Source: Pseudoalteromonas sp. N1230-9
GTDB lineage: Bacteria > Pseudomonadota > Gammaproteobacteria > Enterobacterales > Alteromonadaceae
Reading direction: 5' to 3'
Assembly (NCBI RefSeq): GCF_032716425.1
Contig: NZ_CP090420.1
Span: forward strand, 434,001 to 498,000
DNA: 64,000 bases
Shown piece after piece: positions 53,206-63,063 of the stretch (its first letter is position 1; each line of letters opens with the position of its first letter). The translations under genes were made by a program, and so were the position numbers. The notes beneath the pieces are model-generated. The model did no database searches and was not told the origin of the DNA. It saw nothing but the letters and a program-made list of their open reading frames with translations.

Positions 53206-53442
53206 TTAATTTATTGCGAAAATAATGAGGATTAGAGTCAAAATCACTAAAGATGAGCCTAAAAACAGCCCTTTTTTAGTCCATTTTGAACAGGGAGATG
53301 TGCGTGCTAATGCATCGTCTTTATCACATGCATTGATCACTTCAACATATTCAAAGCCACGTTCTTTGTACTCGTTTAAAATCGATTCTTGCGCAGGAAT
53401 AGCGGCTAAACGAGAGTCTTTTTTTACAATATAAAACTTCAT
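53206..53442 (-). CDS. 78-residue membrane protein, paralog 2
   Basis: Starts MKFYIVKKDSRLAAIPAQES, shares FY-VKK, AIPA, the YxxxGFEYVE-like segment and a C-terminal helix with the neighbour at 52835-53071. The charged tail before the helix (SPCSKWTKKG) differs. Function unknown. Confidence 0.65.
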   Translation of the reverse strand: MKFYIVKKDSRLAAIPAQESILNEYKERGFEYVEVINACDKDDALARTSPCSKWTKKGLFLGSSLVILTLILIIFAIN

Positions 53443-53547
53443 CTAATCACCTTTATTACTGTTAAATAAAATTTAACCAAGTTGGCTTAATACTAACTGT
53501 AATACTTTGCAATGAATTAGTGCTGAACTAAAAACAACCAATCTGTT

Positions 53548-53564
53548 TGTAAACCCCCTTTACA
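53548..53564. repeat. Perfect-arm 17-bp palindrome before M1 peptidase
   Basis: TGTAAACCCCCTTTACA, intergenic, 150 bp upstream of the M1 gene. The rest of this 272-bp gap shows no gene. Confidence 0.8.
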
Positions 53565-53714
53565 CAACCCAAAAGTAGAGGCATATGGCTCCATAAACGA
53601 TTCATTGCACAAAGACGAATACTAACCTAAAAAACTAGCATTTTATCGTGATTTTATTGCAACCTTGTTAGCTGTTTGAGATGGTAGGCTTACACTTAAT
53701 TTACAGGATTAACA

Positions 53715-56153
53715 ATGAAAAAAGCAGTTCTCCATTTGAGTGCTTTGGTATTGCCTTTGGCAGTGTCTTCAGCAGTCATGGCGTCATCGGTAGAGCAAAC
53801 TAAAGGCTCGTTTGTTGATAAGTTTCGTCAACTTGACGAAGCACTCCCAACTCCAAACGTATATAGAAGTGCTGCGGGTGCCCCTGCTGAAAACTACTGG
53901 CAGCAACAGGTAAATTACGATATTGATGCTAAGCTTGATGAAAAGAAACGTCGCTTAACAGCAAGCCAGACAATTGAATACAAAAACAACTCACCTCACA
54001 CCTTAAAGTACCTTTGGCTACAGCTTGACCAAAATATCTTTAAATCTGACTCAATTGCTGAAATGACATCAACTTTCAATGGTAAAACATTGCAAGGTGA
54101 CCCTCAGCCAAAATCAACCAAATTGAGCTTAGGTCAGTTACGTCGTCAGCAATTTATGGCCGACAACGAGCTGGGTTATCAAATCGCCAATGTTAAAGAC
54201 GAAGACGGAAAAGAGCTTAAAGTTACAGTCGTTGATACCTTAATGCGTATTGACTTAAACGAGCCGCTTAAACCGGGTAAAGACGTTGAGTTCAGCATGG
54301 ACTTCGCCTTTAACATTGTTGAAGAAGATGCCGTTGGCGCCCGCTCTGGTTATGAGCACTTTGAAGAAGATGGCAACGATATCTTCTTATTAGCGCAGTG
54401 GTTCCCTCGCCTTGCTGCATACACTGACTATGAAGCGTGGACGAACAAAGCTTTCTTAGGTAGTGGTGAATTTACCCTTGAATTTGGTAACTACGACGTT
54501 GAATTAACCGTTCCTGCTGACCATATCGTATCGGCAACGGGTATGCTTGATAATCCAAGCAGTGTTCTGACTAGTACGCAGCGCAAACGCCTAGAGCAAG
54601 CTGAAGATGCTAAACGCCCTGTTTTCATCGTGACTGAAGAAGAAGCATTAGAAAACGAGAAAGAAGGCACAGACAAAACCAAAACATGGCACTTTAAAGC
54701 CGAAAACGTCCGTGACTTTGCGTGGGCGTCTTCACGTAAATTTATGTGGGATGCAAAAGGCTATCATCAAGGTGGTAAAGATCAGCCGTTAGTGATGGCG
54801 ATGTCTTTCTACCCGAAAGAAGGTGGCGATCTTTGGAAGAAGTACTCTACTGAAGCTGTCGTGCATACGATGGAAGTGTATTCGCGCTTCTCGTTTGACT
54901 ACCCTTACCCTGTGGCTCAGTCTGTAAATGGCCCTGTAGGTGGTATGGAATACCCTATGATCACCTTCAATGGTCCGCGTACTGACCTACAAGACGATGG
55001 TACACGTACTTACTCTCAAGCAGAAAAACGTTTCTTAATCGGCGTTGTTATCCATGAAGTAGGTCACATTTACTTCCCTATGGTGGTTAACTCTGATGAG
55101 CGTCAATGGACGTGGATGGATGAAGGTCTTAACAGCTTCTTAGATGGTGTTGCTGGTCGTGAATGGGACCACACAATTCCTTGGGGTGTTGAGCCTCGCG
55201 ATATCGTTGAATACATGAAGTCAGAAAACCAAGTGCCGGTTATGACGCAATCAGACAGCGTATTACGTTTAGGCCCTAATGCTTATACTAAGCCTGCTGC
55301 CGCACTTAACATATTACGTGAAGTGATCCTTGGTCGTGAGCTATTCGACTTTGCATTTAAAGAGTATGCACAGCGTTGGAAATACAAGCGCCCTACTCCT
55401 GCTGATTTTTTCCGTACTATGGAAGAAGCATCAGGTGTTGACCTAGATTGGTTCTGGCGTGGCTGGTTCTATACCACAGATCACGTTGATATCTCGCTAG
55501 ATAAAGTTTACCAACTACGTTTAGACACGAAAAACCCTGATATCGACTTTAGCCGTTTGCGTGACATTGAAGCTGATAAGCCAATGCCATTATTCGTAAA
55601 ACGTAATAAAGAAGAAGGTAAAAAACTGTGGGTTGAAGAAAACCCAGATATAACTGACTTCTATGACGAAAATGACCGCTTTACGGTCACTAACAAAGAG
55701 CGCAACGCGTATAACAAATTCCTTAAAGGTTTAGAGCCTTGGGAACGCAAAACGTTTGAGCGTGCAATCAAAGAAGATAAAAACTACTACGTACTTGAGT
55801 TCTCAAACTTAGGTGGCTTAGTCATGCCTATCTTACTTGAGCTTACTTATGAAGATGGTAGCAAAGAAGAGCAGTACATTCCGGCTGAAATTTGGCGTCG
55901 TAACCACAAGCATGTTCAAAAGCTAATTGTCACAGAAAAGGGTAAAAATCTAGAGTCAGTTACAGTGGACCCACGCTGGGAAACAGCGGATGTAGATGTA
56001 GAAAACAACAACTACCCGCGTCGTATTATTCCATCGCGTATTGAAGTGTATAAGCGTGAGAAGAGTAAAGCGAAAGTCAGTCGCGATATCATGCAAGATA
56101 TTAAAACTGAGCTGAAAAAAGGTGATGAGAAAGACGCCCAGGAGCAACAATAA
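53715..56153 (+). CDS. M1 family aminopeptidase, secreted
   Basis: A zinc aminopeptidase-type protein of 812 residues with a signal peptide. The zinc motif is H447-E448-V-G-H451 with the third ligand E470 in WMDEGLN, exactly 19 residues on. GGMEYPM precedes it as the substrate/exopeptidase loop. It is the first gene of an overlapping pair; the C terminus is rich in Lys/Glu. It fits scavenging of peptides in a marine degrader. Confidence 0.9.
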   Translation: MKKAVLHLSALVLPLAVSSAVMASSVEQTKGSFVDKFRQLDEALPTPNVYRSAAGAPAENYWQQQVNYDIDAKLDEKKRRLTASQTIEYKNNSPHTLKYLWLQLDQNIFKSDSIAEMTSTFNGKTLQGDPQPKSTKLSLGQLRRQQFMADNELGYQIANVKDEDGKELKVTVVDTLMRIDLNEPLKPGKDVEFSMDFAFNIVEEDAVGARSGYEHFEEDGNDIFLLAQWFPRLAAYTDYEAWTNKAFLGSGEFTLEFGNYDVELTVPADHIVSATGMLDNPSSVLTSTQRKRLEQAEDAKRPVFIVTEEEALENEKEGTDKTKTWHFKAENVRDFAWASSRKFMWDAKGYHQGGKDQPLVMAMSFYPKEGGDLWKKYSTEAVVHTMEVYSRFSFDYPYPVAQSVNGPVGGMEYPMITFNGPRTDLQDDGTRTYSQAEKRFLIGVVIHEVGHIYFPMVVNSDERQWTWMDEGLNSFLDGVAGREWDHTIPWGVEPRDIVEYMKSENQVPVMTQSDSVLRLGPNAYTKPAAALNILREVILGRELFDFAFKEYAQRWKYKRPTPADFFRTMEEASGVDLDWFWRGWFYTTDHVDISLDKVYQLRLDTKNPDIDFSRLRDIEADKPMPLFVKRNKEEGKKLWVEENPDITDFYDENDRFTVTNKERNAYNKFLKGLEPWERKTFERAIKEDKNYYVLEFSNLGGLVMPILLELTYEDGSKEEQYIPAEIWRRNHKHVQKLIVTEKGKNLESVTVDPRWETADVDVENNNYPRRIIPSRIEVYKREKSKAKVSRDIMQDIKTELKKGDEKDAQEQQ

Positions 56154-56656
56154 TGCGCTTCGCAGCCATTGTTTTTGTTTTATTACTGAGTGCGCCAACC
56201 ATGGCGCACCAGTTAAAAGCATCTGTGACAACGGTGCTGTTTAACAAACGCACCAACAACATAGAGCTAATGCATCGCTTTTATTTGCATGATACTGAGC
56301 ATGCTGTTGAACACTTGTTTGATGGCAATGCCGATATCTTAAGTAATAAAGACGACCAAAAGCGTTTTGCTGATTATGTTGAGTCACATATTGCTCTGCA
56401 AACTTTAGATGGTAAGCCACTTGAGCTGAAAGAAGTCGGTGCGCAAGTTGATGGTAAGTTCTTTTGGGTTTATCAGGAAGTCACGATCCCAAAGGGAATT
56501 CATGGCATTCGTATGAGCAACGGAGCACTTCGCGACCTTTGGCCTGCACAAGTGAATATGGTAAATATTGAGGGTAAAGGGAAGGTAAAAACACTGACCT
56601 TTAGCCAAGATGATACCTGGCTTGAAGCTAAGTTTGAGGCGTTAGAACCTCATTAG
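56153..56656 (+). CDS. DUF6702 family periplasmic protein
   Basis: A 167-residue protein with a signal peptide ending APTMAH; the mature part matches DUF6702 (HQLKASVTTVLFNKRTNNIELMHRFYLHD). Function unknown. Its ATG overlaps the M1 stop by 1 bp (TAATG), so it is translationally coupled to the peptidase. Confidence 0.8.
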   Translation: MRFAAIVFVLLLSAPTMAHQLKASVTTVLFNKRTNNIELMHRFYLHDTEHAVEHLFDGNADILSNKDDQKRFADYVESHIALQTLDGKPLELKEVGAQVDGKFFWVYQEVTIPKGIHGIRMSNGALRDLWPAQVNMVNIEGKGKVKTLTFSQDDTWLEAKFEALEPH

Positions 56657-56665
56657 TCTTATACA

Positions 56666-56698
56666 AAAGGATTAAAAAACTTGGCTTTTTAATCCTTT
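56666..56698 (+). terminator. AT-rich terminator after DUF6702 gene
   Basis: The 13-bp stem AAAGGATTAAAAA / TTTTTAATCCTTT with a 7-nt loop lies between the DUF6702 and HAD genes. Confidence 0.5.
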
Positions 56699-56778
56699 GA
56701 TCCTTTAATAAAGCTATATCGTACACTATCTTATTAGTGGGTATGAACATTTCCCAATCGCCATATACAAGGATTTAT

Positions 56779-57396
56779 ATGAGTATTTATGATAACAATA
56801 TTCGTGGTGTGATTTTTGACTTAGACGGCACTTTGGTGTCATCAGAGCTGGATTTCTCACTGATCAAAGCACAAGTGGGTTGTCCTCTTGAGGAGGATTT
56901 GTTGGCGTATATTGCCACTCTTCCCTCGCCTTACATGCGCGAAGAGGCGATGAATATTGTCCATCAACATGAGCTTATTGATGCGCAGCACGCACATTTA
57001 TTGCCTGGTGTGGCTGATGCGATTACCAAACTAAAAGAAAGTAATATTCCAATGGCAATTGTGACTCGTAATTACGACCGTGCAGCTGCCATTAAGTTAA
57101 AAAATAATCCACTGCCAATAGAAACTGTTTTGACTCGCTCTGATGCACCTGCTAAACCCGATCCAAGTGCATTAAATGCGATTGCCACACTGTGGGAGCT
57201 TGACCAATCTGAGTTGCTGTATGTCGGTGATTATTTATTTGATATACAAGCAGCCCACAACGCTAACATGCGAGCTTGTTTATACGCACCACATGAAATT
57301 CCTGAATATGCAAATCAAGCTGATTATGTACTGCATCATTTTTCAGAATTGCCAATTTTGGTTGATTCATTCCAAGAAAGTAAGGTGTTATGTTAA
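56779..57396 (+). CDS. HAD-superfamily hydrolase
   Basis: A 205-residue HAD phosphatase-like enzyme. DLDGTL gives the nucleophile Asp, VTRN the motif II region and GDYLFDIQAA the acidic motif IV. The ATG at 56779 follows AAGGA; a start 42 bases upstream lacks a ribosome site. Substrate unknown. Confidence 0.82.
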   Translation: MSIYDNNIRGVIFDLDGTLVSSELDFSLIKAQVGCPLEEDLLAYIATLPSPYMREEAMNIVHQHELIDAQHAHLLPGVADAITKLKESNIPMAIVTRNYDRAAAIKLKNNPLPIETVLTRSDAPAKPDPSALNAIATLWELDQSELLYVGDYLFDIQAAHNANMRACLYAPHEIPEYANQADYVLHHFSELPILVDSFQESKVLC

Positions 57397-57528
57397 ATAG
57401 TCTTGTTTTTTATTTTTCCTGATATTAATTGTTAGTTTTTTATTTTTCAAAATGTCCTAGTACTAGCCCAAGCCGTCATGAGTTGCTAAAATATCGGCAA
57501 TTATCAAATGTATTCATAGAGGCATAAG

Positions 57529-58254
57529 ATGGGCAGAGCATTTGAAGTCCGCAAAAACGCCATGGCTAAAACAGCCAATGCAAAAACTAAAGTAAATTCT
57601 AAGTACGGTAAAGAAATCTACGTTGTTGCTAAAAATGGCGAACCAGATCCAGAAGTTAACCAAGCGCTAAAACGTATTATTGAGCGTGCAAAAAAAGACC
57701 AAGTTCCAGCACATGTAATCGATAATGCTATCAAAAAAGCAGCCGGTGGAGCAGGGGAAGACTATTCTCCAGCACGTTACGAAGGCTATGGCCCTGGTAA
57801 CTGTATGGTAATTGTAGACTGTTTAACTGATAACCCTAACCGTACTATCAAAGATGTACGTTTACCGTTTACAAAAACAGATTCAAAAATTGGTACACCG
57901 GGCTGTGTAGCGCATATGTTCGACCACTTAGCTGTTTTAGGCTTTGAAGGTGATGACGACGAAGTTGTACTTGAAGCGCTAATGATGGCTGATGTAGACG
58001 TAACTGATGTAGAAGTAGAAGATGGCAAAGTGTCAGTTTTCGCTCCACATACTGAGTACTACAAAGCAAAAACTGCTCTTGAAGAAGCATTTGAAGGTAT
58101 TAACTTTGAAGTAGACGAGATTACGTTTGTTCCACAAGTTCATACTGACATCACTGATCCAGATGATATCGCAAACTTTGAAAAGTTTATTTCTATGCTT
58201 GATGACTGTGATGACGTTCAAAACGTTTATCACAATGCGATTGTTAAAAACTAA
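57529..58254 (+). CDS. YebC/PmpR family regulator, YeeN-type
   Basis: A 241-residue protein of the YebC family; [10 protein letters not shown] and the [17 protein letters not shown] region fit. The start ([21 protein letters not shown]) and spacing follow the YeeN branch. YebC proteins act as DNA-binding regulators or in translation of proline stretches. The gene has its own promoter region (133-bp upstream gap) and terminator. Confidence 0.88.
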   Translation: MGRAFEVRKNAMAKTANAKTKVNSKYGKEIYVVAKNGEPDPEVNQALKRIIERAKKDQVPAHVIDNAIKKAAGGAGEDYSPARYEGYGPGNCMVIVDCLTDNPNRTIKDVRLPFTKTDSKIGTPGCVAHMFDHLAVLGFEGDDDEVVLEALMMADVDVTDVEVEDGKVSVFAPHTEYYKAKTALEEAFEGINFEVDEITFVPQVHTDITDPDDIANFEKFISMLDDCDDVQNVYHNAIVKN

Positions 58255-58273
58255 TTTTTAAAAATTAACACTT

Positions 58274-58308
58274 AAAAAGGGGCATTTGGTAACAAATGCC
58301 CCTTTTTT
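58274..58308 (+). terminator. Terminator after yebC-family gene
   Basis: The 15-bp stem AAAAAGGGGCATTTG / CAAATGCCCCTTTTT with a 4-nt loop and T-run. Confidence 0.93.
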
Positions 58309-58374
58309 AATAGATTTTTATTATGCCATGAATGGTGGCTATTCACTGTCGTTATGATTTCAATTGATATTAGT

Positions 58375-58400
58375 CAAAAAAAAGCAGCCCTTGGGCTGCT
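58375..58400 (-). terminator. Terminator of malate synthase gene
   Basis: The stem AGCAGCCC / GGGCTGCT lies just downstream of the minus-strand glcB stop, with a run of A on plus (T on minus) after it. Confidence 0.85.
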
Positions 58401-58440
58401 ATGAACGACACATGAAACTCGAAGGGGAGTTGTGTAGTGG

Positions 58441-60615
58441 CTAATTTAACGACTTATACTTAATACGGAACGCATGCAATAATGGTTCAGTATAGCCACT
58501 AGGTTGTTTAACTCCCTCTAATACAAGGGCTAATGCAGCTTGATAAGCAACACTTTGTGCTAAGGTTTCGGCTGAATCAGCCATATTATTGTAAGCCGGA
58601 TCCCCTTCATTTTGACCATCAACAACCTTTGCCATTCGCGCCATGGTTTTTTGAATTTGCTCTTCAGAACACACACCATGATACAGCCAATTAGCCATGT
58701 GTTGGCTTGAAATACGCAGTGTGGCACGGTCTTCCATTAAGCCTACATGGTTGATGTCTGGTACTTTTGAGCAACCAATACCTTGGTCAATCCAACGTAC
58801 AACATAGCCCAAAATACCCTGTGCATTGTTATCCAGTTCGGCTTGAATATCTTCTTTGCTTAAGTTGCTGGCATCTTTCATAAGCGGTGGAGTGAGTAAG
58901 CTGGTAAGGCTTGCTTCTTTGCGGTCCATAAGCGCTTTTTGACAAGCAAATACATCAATATCGTGATAATGCATTGCATGCAGAGTTGCAGCAGTAGGAG
59001 AGGGCACCCACGCGGTATTTGCACCACTTTTTGGGTGACCACTTTTTTGTTCCATCATTAACGCCATTTTATCTGGCATTGGCCACATACCTTTACCAAT
59101 CTGTGCTTTACCACTGAGGCCAGTTGCAAGACCAATATCTACGTTGCGGTCTTCGTATGCGCTGATCCAAGGTTCAAGTTTAATTGCGCCTTTTGGCAGT
59201 ACTACACCTGCTTGCATTGAAGTATGAATTTCGTCACCGGTACGGTCTAAGAAACCTGTATTAATGAATACAACACGCTTTTTAGCCTCGAAAATACACG
59301 CTTTTAAGTTAGCTGAAGTGCGGCGTTCTTCATCCATAATCCCCATTTTAATGGTGTTTGCTGGTAAGCCTAATAGCTGCTCAACGCGAGTAAATAGGGT
59401 ATTAGTGAAGGCCACTTCTTCTGGGCCATGCATTTTTGGCTTAACAATATTAATGCTATTGGCCGTTGAATTTTTAAGGCTGCCTGTGCCTTTTAAGTCA
59501 TGAAGTGCTGCGGTGCTAGTGATAATGGCATCCATAATGCCTTCAAACACGTCATTGCCTTCACTATCTTGGATAGCAGGGTTTGTCATTAAGTGGCCAA
59601 CATTACGCACAAACATCATGCTGCGGCCTTTTAGTGTCAGCGTTTCACCATTCACACCTTGATATTGGCGATCTTCTGCTAAACGACGCTCAATGGTTTT
59701 ACCTTCTTTGTTAAATGCTTCTACAAGGTTTCCTTGCATTAAACCAAGCCAGTTTTGATAAACGTTTACTTTGTCTTCGGCATCAACGGCAGCAACGGAG
59801 TCTTCACAGTCCATAATCGTTGTAAGGGCTGCTTCAAGTAATACATCTTTAAGGCCTGCTTTATCTGCTTGGCCTATTGGGTGATGGTGGTCTATTTGCA
59901 GCTCAATATGTAAACTATTATTTTTCAATAAGATAGCGCTTGGATTTTGCGCTTCACCTTGGTAACCGATAAGTTGTTTAGGGTTAGCTAAACGAACCTG
60001 ACTGCTGTCACGTAATGTGATTAAAAGCTCATTGTTAACCACTGCATAGCTGGTGCTTTCGATGTGCGAGCCATTTGCTAAAGGCAATGCTTTATCAAGG
60101 AACTGGCGGGCATAAGCCATCACTTTAAAGCCACGTACAGGGTTGTATGTAGAGCCTTTCTCAGCACCGTCATCATCGCTTAATACATCAGTGCCGTATA
60201 GCGCATCATACAAAGAGCCCCAGCGAGCATTCGCAGCGTTTAAGGCAAAGCGTGCATTGCTCACTGGCACAACAAGCTGCGGCCCTGCAGTGCTTGCGAT
60301 TTCAGGCTCTACTTGCTCTGTTTCGATGTTAAAGCTAGCTGGCTCAGGAACGAGGTAGCCAATCTCTTCAAGGAATGCTTGATAATTCGCTGCATCCCAC
60401 ACTGGTTGCTGCTTATGGTAGCCATCAATCTTGGCTTGTAGTTGTTCGCGTTTTTCTAGAAGCGCACGATTGATTGGCGTTAGTTCATTGACAATATCAG
60501 CAAAACCTTGCCAAAAAGTGTCTGTGCTAATGCCTGTTCCAGGTAAAAGTTGCTGCTCAACAAACTGTGCAAGTTGTTGATCAACGCTTAAACCGTTAAG
60601 TGAGAGAGTGGTCAT
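58441..60615 (-). CDS. glcB: Malate synthase G
   Basis: Condenses glyoxylate and acetyl-CoA to malate, the second step of the glyoxylate shunt. The long G-isoform is clear (724 residues): [42 protein letters not shown] and [14 protein letters not shown] are present in order. AAGGA precedes the ATG. It diverges from the isocitrate lyase gene across 230 bp, so both steps share one control region; an inverted repeat with arms TATAGT/ACTATA lies in it at 60711-60732. Confidence 0.95.
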   Translation of the reverse strand: MTTLSLNGLSVDQQLAQFVEQQLLPGTGISTDTFWQGFADIVNELTPINRALLEKREQLQAKIDGYHKQQPVWDAANYQAFLEEIGYLVPEPASFNIETEQVEPEIASTAGPQLVVPVSNARFALNAANARWGSLYDALYGTDVLSDDDGAEKGSTYNPVRGFKVMAYARQFLDKALPLANGSHIESTSYAVVNNELLITLRDSSQVRLANPKQLIGYQGEAQNPSAILLKNNSLHIELQIDHHHPIGQADKAGLKDVLLEAALTTIMDCEDSVAAVDAEDKVNVYQNWLGLMQGNLVEAFNKEGKTIERRLAEDRQYQGVNGETLTLKGRSMMFVRNVGHLMTNPAIQDSEGNDVFEGIMDAIITSTAALHDLKGTGSLKNSTANSINIVKPKMHGPEEVAFTNTLFTRVEQLLGLPANTIKMGIMDEERRTSANLKACIFEAKKRVVFINTGFLDRTGDEIHTSMQAGVVLPKGAIKLEPWISAYEDRNVDIGLATGLSGKAQIGKGMWPMPDKMALMMEQKSGHPKSGANTAWVPSPTAATLHAMHYHDIDVFACQKALMDRKEASLTSLLTPPLMKDASNLSKEDIQAELDNNAQGILGYVVRWIDQGIGCSKVPDINHVGLMEDRATLRISSQHMANWLYHGVCSEEQIQKTMARMAKVVDGQNEGDPAYNNMADSAETLAQSVAYQAALALVLEGVKQPSGYTEPLLHAFRIKYKSLN

Positions 60616-60710
60616 AATAATGTCCTTTAAACGAGCTTAATTTGATCATTCATGGTTCAACCATATCGTAAAAAAGGCTAATAAGCAGGCTATTTGTCAT
60701 TCACTGAAAA

Positions 60711-60732
60711 TATAGTGGTAATAACAACTATA
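60711..60732. promoter_or_regulatory. Imperfect palindrome in the glyoxylate-shunt promoter region
   Basis: TATAGT and ACTATA are separated by 10 bp in the divergent glcB/aceA intergenic region. A candidate operator; low confidence, as I know no consensus for it. Confidence 0.3.
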
Positions 60733-60845
60733 AATTTACTAAATCCAAAAAATCCGCCTAATGTTGAATTAAGCGCTACGAAGCAAACGCCAAGTAGCCA
60801 CTCTCACTAACAAAAAATAGATAACCCGTTCGAAGGATTTTTATT

Positions 60846-62447
60846 ATGACAACATATCAACGCGAAACCGATAACTTAGCTACTTTATGTCAAACACAAG
60901 GCAAAACGTGGCAGTCAATCAACCCTGAATACGCAAGCCGTATGCGCTTACAAAACCGTTTTCGTACGGGTCTAGACATAGCTCAATACACTGCAGACAT
61001 TATGCGTGCAGACATGGCAGCTTACGATGCTGACCACAGCCAATACACACAATCATTAGGTTGTTGGCATGGTTTCACTGCACAGCAAATGATGATGGCA
61101 ATTAAACGTCACAACAAAACAACTAAACGCAGCTATGTATACCTAAGTGGCTGGATGGTTGCGGCACTTCGCTCTGAGTTTGGTCCATTACCTGACCAAA
61201 GTATGCATGAAAAAACATCTGTTCCAGCGCTAATCGAAGAAATCTACACTTTCTTAAAGCAAGCTGATGCACGTGAACTTGACCACCTTTACAAAGACCT
61301 AGACGCAGCGAAAGCAAACGGCGGTGATGTTCAAGCCGTGCTAAATAAAATCGATAACTTCGAAAGCCATGTTGTGCCAATTATTGCTGATATCGATGCG
61401 GGTTTCGGTAACGAAGAAGCAACTTACCTACTTGCTAAAAAGATGATTGAAGCGGGTGCATGTGCTATCCAAATCGAGAACCAAGTATCTGACGCAAAAC
61501 AATGTGGTCACCAAGCTGGTAAAGTAACTGTACCGCATGAAGATTTCTTAGCAAAAATTAACGCAGTTCGTTACGCATTCTTAGAGCTTGGTATTGATAA
61601 CGGTATTATCGTTGCGCGTACTGACTCATTAGGTGCAAGCCTTACTCAAAAAGTGCCGGTATCTAAAACACCTGGCGACCTTGCTAGCCAATACACATCG
61701 TTCCTTGAAACAACACCAGTAAACAGTGTGGATGACTTAAACGAAGGCGACACAGCGATGAAGCTTAATGGTCAGCTTTGCAAGCCAACACGTTTAGACA
61801 ATGGTTTATACCAGTTCCGCGAAGGCACAGAGAAAGACCGCGTAGTTCTAGACTGTGTAACTAGCTTACAATCAGGCGCAGACTTACTGTGGATTGAAAC
61901 AGAAAAGCCAAACGTTAAACAAATCGCTGAGCTTGTTAACCGCGTTAAAGAGCAAGTACCCAATGCTAAGCTGGTATACAACAACTCACCGTCGTTCAAC
62001 TGGACACTTAAATTCCGTGAGCAAGTATATGCTGAGTGGCAAGAACAAGGTAAAGACCTATCTGCTTACCCAAGCATCGATGACAACAAGGCATTAATGG
62101 CTCCAGAAATGGATGACACAGAGCTTGCAGCGGCAGCAGACGTACTTGTGCAAAATTTCCAAAAAGATGGTGCACGTGAAGCGGGTATCTTCCACCACCT
62201 AATCACGCTACCAACTTACCATACAGCGGCGCTAAGCACTGATATTCTATCAGAAGGCTATTTCGGCGACCTAGGTATGCTGGCCTATGTTCGTGACGTA
62301 CAACGTCAAGAAATTCGCCGTGAGCAAGCATCAGTGAAACACCAAGACCTAGCAGGTTCAAACATTGGTGATACTCATAAAGAGTACTTCTCTGGTGAAA
62401 ATGCGCTTAAAGCCGGTGGTGAAGCAAATACCATGAACCAGTTCTAA
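60846..62447 (+). CDS. aceA: Isocitrate lyase
   Basis: Cleaves isocitrate to glyoxylate and succinate, the first step of the glyoxylate shunt. 533 residues is the long proteobacterial form. The catalytic-loop cysteine is C220 in AKQCGHQAGK; DIDAGFGNEEA is the metal/substrate-binding region. GAAGGA precedes the ATG. Divergent from malate synthase G, a natural pair for growth on acetate or fatty acids. The codon choices look like those of a highly expressed gene (by eye). Confidence 0.95.
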   Translation: MTTYQRETDNLATLCQTQGKTWQSINPEYASRMRLQNRFRTGLDIAQYTADIMRADMAAYDADHSQYTQSLGCWHGFTAQQMMMAIKRHNKTTKRSYVYLSGWMVAALRSEFGPLPDQSMHEKTSVPALIEEIYTFLKQADARELDHLYKDLDAAKANGGDVQAVLNKIDNFESHVVPIIADIDAGFGNEEATYLLAKKMIEAGACAIQIENQVSDAKQCGHQAGKVTVPHEDFLAKINAVRYAFLELGIDNGIIVARTDSLGASLTQKVPVSKTPGDLASQYTSFLETTPVNSVDDLNEGDTAMKLNGQLCKPTRLDNGLYQFREGTEKDRVVLDCVTSLQSGADLLWIETEKPNVKQIAELVNRVKEQVPNAKLVYNNSPSFNWTLKFREQVYAEWQEQGKDLSAYPSIDDNKALMAPEMDDTELAAAADVLVQNFQKDGAREAGIFHHLITLPTYHTAALSTDILSEGYFGDLGMLAYVRDVQRQEIRREQASVKHQDLAGSNIGDTHKEYFSGENALKAGGEANTMNQF

Positions 62448-62492
62448 CCAAGTAATGATGTAATACCTTTATAGCTATTCAATAATGTTGTT

Positions 62493-62513
62493 AGGGGCCT
62501 TCGGGCCCTTTTT
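62493..62513 (+). terminator. Terminator after isocitrate lyase gene
   Basis: GGGCC / GGCCC around a TTCG tetraloop is followed by a T-run. Confidence 0.85.
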
Positions 62514-62545
62514 CGCTTTTTAGCTATCAGCTTTCAGACTCGTTT

Positions 62546-62580
62546 CTCGCACCTCGCATCTCGTATCTCGCACCTCGTAG
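62546..62580 (+). repeat. 7-bp tandem repeat, five copies
   Basis: CTCGCAC, CTCGCAT, CTCGTAT, CTCGCAC and CTCGTAG follow directly on one another. Confidence 0.75.
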
Positions 62581-62584
62581 GTTC

Positions 62585-62689
62585 GGATCACTCTTTAACC
62601 AAGTCTTGGATCAGCTATTTACTAGCTTTATAAAAATACAGATCACGCATTTACCAGCTTAAGAATTTTAGATCAGGATTTAACTACCT
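62585..62689 (-). repeat. Four GATC-type iteron-like 20-mers
   Basis: Copies at 62585-62604, 62608-62627, 62640-62659 and 62670-62689, all reverse orientation, 23-32 bp apart. They are more diverged than the parB-side copies but keep GATCA and the TTTA-C-A core. Confidence 0.7.
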
Positions 62690-62803
62690 CCGCCTTATGA
62701 GCCTTAATTTAGGGCTTATTGGCAGAGCACAGCCTCTAGAATGGCTAAAATTAGGTCATATAAACGGCAATTTAATGCTGTTTTGTAAAATCTTGCGATT
62801 TAC

Positions 62804-63002
62804 AAACCGATTTTTTATTAACTCACCCAAGCTATAAACCGATTTTTTATTAACTCACCCAAGCTATAAACCGATTTTTTACCAACTCAACATCCTCACA
62901 AACCAAAATTTTACTAACTGAAGCTAGGTTTTTAGCGGCACAAACCGATTTTTTACTAACTCAAGTTACTGATTTTGGCTATAAACCGATTTTTTACCAA
63001 CT
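62804..63002 (-). repeat. Six GATC-less iteron-like 20-mers in register
   Basis: Copies start at 62804, 62836, 62868, 62900, 62942 and 62983, all on one strand and close to AAACCGATTTTTTACCAACT. Spacings of 32, 32, 32, 42 and 41 bp are near multiples of the helical pitch, so all face the same side. This is the strongest iteron-like array in the window. This 843-bp gap holds no gene. Confidence 0.85.
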
Positions 63003-63063
63003 GCTTTTTATTTAATGTCCGATATTCATTAGAGGTATGTAAGGAGTTACTCACATTTTTGAC

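Noticed and set aside
57786..58233. Open frames on the minus strand opposite the YebC-family gene
   Set aside because: They are low-complexity Ser/Leu-rich translations opposite acidic codons with no ribosome sites.
62546..62580. CRISPR array
   Set aside because: The units are only 7 bp, directly adjacent with no spacers, and no cas gene is near.
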